This document shows positions 5,819-9,231 of a stretch of DNA of 9,231 nucleotides, one piece after another. The notes under the pieces are model-generated. The model was not told where the DNA came from. It saw nothing but the letters and a program-made list of their open reading frames with translations, and did no database searches. How positions within the stretch are numbered: position 1 is the stretch's first letter; each line of letters opens with the position of its first letter. The DNA is from JANNMJ01 sp031397815 (GTDB taxonomy: Bacteria > Bacteroidota > Bacteroidia > Cytophagales > Hymenobacteraceae), in assembly GCA_031397815.1 (NCBI GenBank), contig JANNMJ010000255.1, positions 1 through 9,231 of the forward strand. The letters run 5' to 3'. The position numbers were made by a program, and so were the translations under genes.

Positions 5819-7243
5819 ATGTCTGCTCCTTCCGCTTCGCCGCCCCCTGAAACCGATTTTCGCGATACCATCTCGACCATCAGTGCCGAAGGCGAACGGG
5901 TGTGGCTGTATCCAAAGAAGCCTGCCGGGCGCCTCTACCGCGCCCGCAAATGGGTGAGCTACGGGCTGCTGACGCTGCTTTTTGCCGGGCCGTGGCTGCG
6001 GATGCCGAACGGGCTGCCGCTGCTGATGCTGAACCTGCCGGAGCGGCGGTTCATCATTCTGGGGTCGATTTTCTGGCCGCAGGATTTCTTCATCCTCGCC
6101 ATCGCGCTCATCACGTTCATCGTCGGGATTACGCTCTTTACGGTGGTGTACGGGCGGCTTTTCTGCGGCTGGGTGTGTCCGCAGACCATTTTTCTGGAGA
6201 TGGTTTTCCGTCGAATCGAGTATTGGTTCGAGGGCGATGCGCCGCAGCAAAAAGCCCTCGACCGCGCCGATTGGGATTTCAACAAGACGTGGCGGAAGGG
6301 CGGCAAGCAGCTCGTGTTCGTGCTGATTTCGTTCCTGATTGCCAACACCTTCCTCGCCTACATCATCGGCACCGAGGCGCTCGTGAAGCTCATCACCGAG
6401 CCGCCGACGGCGCACGTCGGGGGCCTCACGGCGATGGTCATCTTCACGGGGATTTTCTGGTACGTCTTCGCCATTTTCCGCGAGCAGGTCTGCACCATCG
6501 TCTGCCCGTACGGCCGGTTGCAAAGCGTGCTCCTCACGAAGGAGTCCATCGTCGTCGCCTACGACTATCAGCGCGGTGAGCCGCGCGAAAAGCTCCACAA
6601 AGGCCAAGCCCGCGCCCCTTTCGGTGACTGCATCGACTGCCACCAGTGCGTCCAAGTCTGCCCGACGGGCATCGACATCCGCAACGGCACCCAGCTCGAA
6701 TGCACCAACTGCACCGCCTGCATCGACGCCTGCGACCATATGATGGACCTCGTGCATCTCCCGCAAGGCCTCATTCGCTTCGATTCCGAGCGCCACATCG
6801 CCGACAAGACGCCGTTTGTCGTCACGTCGCGCATCCGCGCTTACACGGCCGTGCTGGTGGTGCTGGTAGCGGGCCTGTTCACGCTGCTGGTCACGCGCCC
6901 GAACGTGGCGGCCACGGTCCTCCGCACGCCCGGTCAGCTCTTTCAGAAGACCGCGAACGGCACCATTACGAACCTCTACAACGCCTCCATCATCAACAAA
7001 ACCAACACCCGCCAGCCCATCGAGCTGCGGGTGCTGGAACCGGCCGGGGGCCACGTCACGCTCATCGGGCAGCAAGCGGCGGGCCTCGTCCTGCCCGCGC
7101 AAGGCAGCGTAGATGCCGTCTTTTTCGCCGAGCTACCCCGCCAATCGCTCCCCCGGATGAGCAACCCCGTCGTCATCGGCATCTACAGCAACGGCCGCCT
7201 CCTCACGAAAACCAAAACCAGCTTCCTCGGCCCCGGCGCTTAG
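5819..7243 (+). CDS. ccoG: CcoG/FixG polyferredoxin, cbb3 oxidase maturation
   Basis: Membrane protein with iron-sulfur sites. In studied bacteria it takes part in reducing copper for insertion into cbb3 oxidase. Of 474 residues, hydrophobic helices lie at about 44-62, 78-112, 164-184, 203-222 and 340-359. The CcoG motif FCGWVCPQT (C116, C120) follows the second helical region, and EQVCTIVCPYGR (C225, C229) follows the fourth. Two ferredoxin-type clusters come next: CIDCHQCVQVC (C271, C274, C277, C281) and CTNCTACIDAC (C295, C298, C301, C305). The C-terminal part (about 375-470) is an immunoglobulin-like, extracytoplasmic FixG_C domain. Length and motif order are complete. ATG 5819 is chosen because it gives the expected soluble N-terminus with VWLYPKKPAGR before the first helix. 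There is no Shine-Dalgarno sequence, as at its neighbours. It belongs to the same transcription direction as ccoP and ccoH. Confidence 0.96.
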   Translation: MSAPSASPPPETDFRDTISTISAEGERVWLYPKKPAGRLYRARKWVSYGLLTLLFAGPWLRMPNGLPLLMLNLPERRFIILGSIFWPQDFFILAIALITFIVGITLFTVVYGRLFCGWVCPQTIFLEMVFRRIEYWFEGDAPQQKALDRADWDFNKTWRKGGKQLVFVLISFLIANTFLAYIIGTEALVKLITEPPTAHVGGLTAMVIFTGIFWYVFAIFREQVCTIVCPYGRLQSVLLTKESIVVAYDYQRGEPREKLHKGQARAPFGDCIDCHQCVQVCPTGIDIRNGTQLECTNCTACIDACDHMMDLVHLPQGLIRFDSERHIADKTPFVVTSRIRAYTAVLVVLVAGLFTLLVTRPNVAATVLRTPGQLFQKTANGTITNLYNASIINKTNTRQPIELRVLEPAGGHVTLIGQQAAGLVLPAQGSVDAVFFAELPRQSLPRMSNPVVIGIYSNGRLLTKTKTSFLGPGA

Positions 7244-7294
7244 CGGAAGTCGTCAAAATCAATCAAATCATCCATAAATAATCCCCCTACCGCC

Positions 7295-7795
7295 ATGACT
7301 GCCTCCCCAGAATCAGAAATCCTAAAATCAGCGAAACCCGCGCAATCCGCTAAATCAGCGATCCCGTACCTAATCATCGGCGCGTTCCTCCTTTTTGCCA
7401 CCTACATCGGCATAATGGTGCAGCAAGCAATGCGCACCGACGTCGAGCTAGTCAGCACCGACTACTATCAGCAGGAGCTAGCCTACCAGCAGCGCATCAC
7501 CGCCGACGCCCGCACGGCGGCCCTCCCAACGCCCATCCTGATTCAAACCACCACCGCCAATCAACTCACCGTGCGGCTGCCGTCCGCCCTCGCCGGGCAA
7601 AGCATCAAAGGAGAAGTGCGCTTCTTCCGCCCCTCCGATTCCCACCTCGATTTCTCCGTTCCGTTTCAACCCGACGGCACCACGCTCACCCAAACCCTCA
7701 GCACGGCGCGCTTGCAGCCGGGCCACTGGCGCATCCAGCTCAGCTTCACTGCCAACGGCCAGCCCTATTTCAAGGAAGAAGTAATCAGCCGCTAA
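7295..7795 (+). CDS. ccoH: FixH/CcoH family protein, cbb3 oxidase assembly
   Basis: Small membrane-anchored protein. CcoH/FixH is needed for assembly or stability of the cbb3 complex and associates with CcoN and CcoP in studied bacteria. The 166 residues show a hydrophilic N-terminus rich in Ser, Ala and Lys (1-22), one helix (23-43, IPYLIIGAFLLFATYIGIMV), and the family motif LVSTDYYQQELAYQQRI (52-68). A periplasmic beta-rich domain follows, with GHWRIQLSF near 147-155 and a YFKEEV end. It comes 51 nt after ccoG in the usual ccoG-ccoH order. The gap contains AT-richer sequence (ATCCATAAATAATC) but no clear promoter or Shine-Dalgarno site. Start at ATG 7295. Confidence 0.92.
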   Translation: MTASPESEILKSAKPAQSAKSAIPYLIIGAFLLFATYIGIMVQQAMRTDVELVSTDYYQQELAYQQRITADARTAALPTPILIQTTTANQLTVRLPSALAGQSIKGEVRFFRPSDSHLDFSVPFQPDGTTLTQTLSTARLQPGHWRIQLSFTANGQPYFKEEVISR

Positions 7796-7800
7796 CCCAA

Positions 7801-7850
7801 TTCCCCAACCCCGAAGGGGGAGGGGTGGCCCGAAGGGCCGGGGTGGGGAA
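7801..7850. repeat. 50-nt GC-rich multi-hairpin repeat after ccoH
   Basis: The outer arms TTCCCCAACCCC (7801-7812) and GGGGTGGGGAA (7840-7850) pair with one bulged A. Inside are CCCC-GAA-GGGG and the perfect GGCCC-GAA-GGGCC, so the sequence can fold as a cloverleaf with GAA loops. It starts 5 nt after the ccoH stop. It differs from the 1357/4449 family. It may be a second dispersed palindromic repeat type and may block or protect the 3' end of the cco mRNA. No T-tract follows, so it is not a classic intrinsic terminator. The rest of the gap up to 7965 has only a short direct repeat GCTAAGAAC (7868-7876, 7880-7888). Confidence 0.8.
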
Positions 7851-7965
7851 CGCGGCTGAGCAATGCGGCTAAGAACTCAGCTAAGAACACTGCCAAGCCA
7901 CACACCCAATCACCCCTACATTCTTCCTCAACAACGATTCCCCAATCTTTTCCCCTAACCCTCAT

Positions 7966-8700
7966 ATGCTCTGGGCTGGTCTCGTCTTCGGTCTGCTAAG
8001 CTCGTTCCACTGCGTGGGAATGTGCGGCGCCATCGCGCTCGCGCTGCCCGGTGCGAACGCGACCGGCGGACGTTGGCTCGCCGACCGGCTGCTGTATCAT
8101 CTGGGTCGAATCGGGATGTACACCATCCTCGGCGCGGCGGTGGGGACGGTCGGGCGCGGGCTGCATGTGCTGGGGTGGCAACAGGGGTTGTCGGTGGTAT
8201 CCGGGGGGCTGATTCTGATGTTGGTGGTAGTGCCGGAAGCGTGGCGCGCCCGTGCCGCCGGGGCCGTCGGGCTGGCACGGCCGTTGGCCGCCGTGCAGCG
8301 GAATCTGATGCACTGGATGCAGCGGCCCGGCCCACTGGCGCTGCTGCTCACGGGTGCGCTAAACGGCCTGCTGCCGTGCGGAATGGTGTATCTAGCGCTC
8401 GCCGGGGCGCTGAGCGTGCCGGGCGTGGGCGGCGCGATGACGTATATGGCGCTGTTCGGCTTGGGCACGCTGCCGTTGTTGCTCGGCGTCGGGCTGACTA
8501 CCCGTTTGGTTGGCCCGGCAGTGCGGTTCCGCTTGCGACGGGCCGTGCCGTGGGCGGCGGGTACGATGGCGCTGCTCTTCATCGTGCGCGGCCTCGGACT
8601 GGGGATTCCGTACCTGAGTCCGGCGGCGGGGTTGGCCACGCCCACCCAGCCGTATCAGCAGGTGATGTGCCACGAGCCTGCCATTTCCCCCCGGCCGTGA
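7966..8700 (+). CDS. UreH_2 / SafE-like membrane protein, candidate metal transporter
   Basis: A 244-residue polytopic protein with about six hydrophobic segments. It has the two diagnostic motifs of the family often named 'sulfite exporter TauE/SafE' or UreH_2: SSFHCVGMCG (12-21; H15, C16, M19, C20) at the N-terminal helix, and NGLLPCGMVY (133-142; C138) in the second half, giving a two-fold arrangement like the CcdA/DsbD transmembrane family. The Cys, Met and His residues within the membrane suggest metal or thiol chemistry. Members next to cbb3 genes are often proposed to help copper supply, and that is inference here. The C-terminus carries an extra MCHEP (234-238). It lies 170 nt after ccoH, behind a palindromic repeat, so it may have its own promoter, but none is clear. 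It is unlikely to export sulfite. Confidence 0.85.
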   Translation: MLWAGLVFGLLSSFHCVGMCGAIALALPGANATGGRWLADRLLYHLGRIGMYTILGAAVGTVGRGLHVLGWQQGLSVVSGGLILMLVVVPEAWRARAAGAVGLARPLAAVQRNLMHWMQRPGPLALLLTGALNGLLPCGMVYLALAGALSVPGVGGAMTYMALFGLGTLPLLLGVGLTTRLVGPAVRFRLRRAVPWAAGTMALLFIVRGLGLGIPYLSPAAGLATPTQPYQQVMCHEPAISPRP

Positions 8701-8743
8701 GTTTCCGCCCAACACCGCCGAAACCCTCTCACCGCGCTTCGCT

Positions 8744-9103
8744 ATGACTGTCGCCGAACCCATTCTGCCCCTCCTCGTCGAGCCCGCTGAATCGAAGGAA
8801 TACCGTCGCGGCACCTGCCTCTACCACTCCGGCGACCAGCCCGACGTGGCTTTCTGGCTCTACCGCGGGCGGGTCGAGCTGAAATCGGTCAGCCAAAGCA
8901 GCTCCATCATCCACAGCCCCACTCTCCTCGGGGCCGAGCGCCTGACGGAAATGCCCTGCAAGCACACCGTCCGCGTCCTCGACCGTTCGGCGAGCGTGCG
9001 CTACATCCCCCTCGCCGCCCTGCGCGCGTACTGGCAGCGCGACGGCGCCTTCCGCCTCTGGCTCCTGCGCCTGATGAGCGGCCACCACCCAACCGGCGAG
9101 TAG
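8744..9103 (+). CDS. Stand-alone cyclic-nucleotide-binding-like domain (Crp/Fnr sensor, no HTH)
   Basis: The 119 residues form a CNBD beta-roll: the YRRGTCLYHSGDQPDVAFWLYRGRVEL region (20-46) has the expected strands and glycines (G30, G42), LLGAERL (61-67) stands where FGE is usual, and HTVRVLDRSASVRYIPL (74-90) gives the last strands. A short C-helix (about 93-112) then ends in GHHPTGE. Crp/Fnr regulators are about 200-230 residues with a DNA-binding HTH after this domain; here a TAG stop comes first. The Arg of the cyclic-nucleotide phosphate cassette is not evident, and no Fe-S cysteine cluster is seen (only C25 and C72). It could be a true small sensor or partner protein, or the front part of a broken regulator. 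The sequence just after the stop is low quality, so truncation cannot be excluded. It starts 43 nt after the membrane protein gene. Confidence 0.75.
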   Translation: MTVAEPILPLLVEPAESKEYRRGTCLYHSGDQPDVAFWLYRGRVELKSVSQSSSIIHSPTLLGAERLTEMPCKHTVRVLDRSASVRYIPLAALRAYWQRDGAFRLWLLRLMSGHHPTGE

Positions 9104-9110
9104 GCCGCCC

Positions 9111-9231
9111 CGCCGCCCCCCCCCCCCCCCCCCCCCCCCCCCCGAAGATTTTAGGGGGACAGCCCCAAAAAAAAAAATTTTAAAAAACCCCCCCCCCCCG
9201 GTATGAGAGCGCCGCCCGAAAAAAAAACACC
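9111..9231. other. Homopolymer-rich tail, probable contig-end artefact
   Basis: The tail has 28 C in a row (9116-9143), runs of 11 A (9167-9177) and 12 C (9188-9199), and 9 A (9219-9227), with short mixed sequence between. This differs sharply from the rest of the window and resembles low-quality read ends kept in an assembly. No gene or site can be supported in it. Confidence 0.8.

Noticed and set aside
5624..7102. 492-codon minus-strand open frame
   Set aside because: It lies opposite ccoG and the end of ccoP; high GC at third codon positions removes stops on the other strand. The product is rich in Arg, Asp, Glu and His and has no recognisable domain.

Overview
The window is GC-rich and looks like a piece of a high-GC Bacteroidota genome, probably Cytophagales and perhaps Hymenobacteraceae. 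This is inferred from gene content, not from a search. The clues are a cbb3 oxidase with CcoN and CcoO fused in one polypeptide, a CcoP with a single heme c, the order ccoNO-ccoQ-ccoP-ccoG-ccoH followed by a UreH_2/SafE-like membrane protein, and the lack of Shine-Dalgarno sequences at every complete gene except ccoP.

Layout. (1) 1-1185, minus strand: 3'-truncated gene for a family-4-like glycosyltransferase, running off the left edge. (2) 1186-2213: about 1 kb without a confident gene. It holds a 152-nt nested palindrome (1357-1508), an array of exactly 26 units of 21 bp (1529-2074) that is open in several frames, and a compact regulatory region with two Crp/Fnr-type TGA-N6-TCA dyads 22 bp apart and a hairpin just before the oxidase start codon. 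(3) 2214-7795, plus strand: ccoNO, ccoQ, ccoP, ccoG and ccoH. A second copy of half of the upstream palindrome sits between ccoNO and ccoQ. (4) 7801-7850: a different GC-rich multi-hairpin repeat. (5) 7966-8700: UreH_2-type membrane protein, a candidate metal (copper) handling factor. (6) 8744-9103: a stand-alone cyclic-nucleotide-binding-like domain without a helix-turn-helix. (7) About 9111-9231: homopolymer-rich sequence that is probably a low-quality contig end.

How the genes work together. CcoNO and CcoP form the oxygen-reducing cbb3-type terminal oxidase, which in other bacteria has high oxygen affinity. CcoQ is its small membrane subunit. CcoG (a polyferredoxin) and CcoH assist copper delivery and assembly, and the UreH_2 protein plausibly joins in metal supply. 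The Fnr-like dyads upstream of ccoNO fit induction at low oxygen.

The least explained element is the 21-bp array. It encodes a heptapeptide repeat on the plus strand (NSFRxAH changing to MSYTAAH) and an equally open heptad repeat on the minus strand. The two frames share their wobble positions, so sequence alone does not decide strand or coding status.
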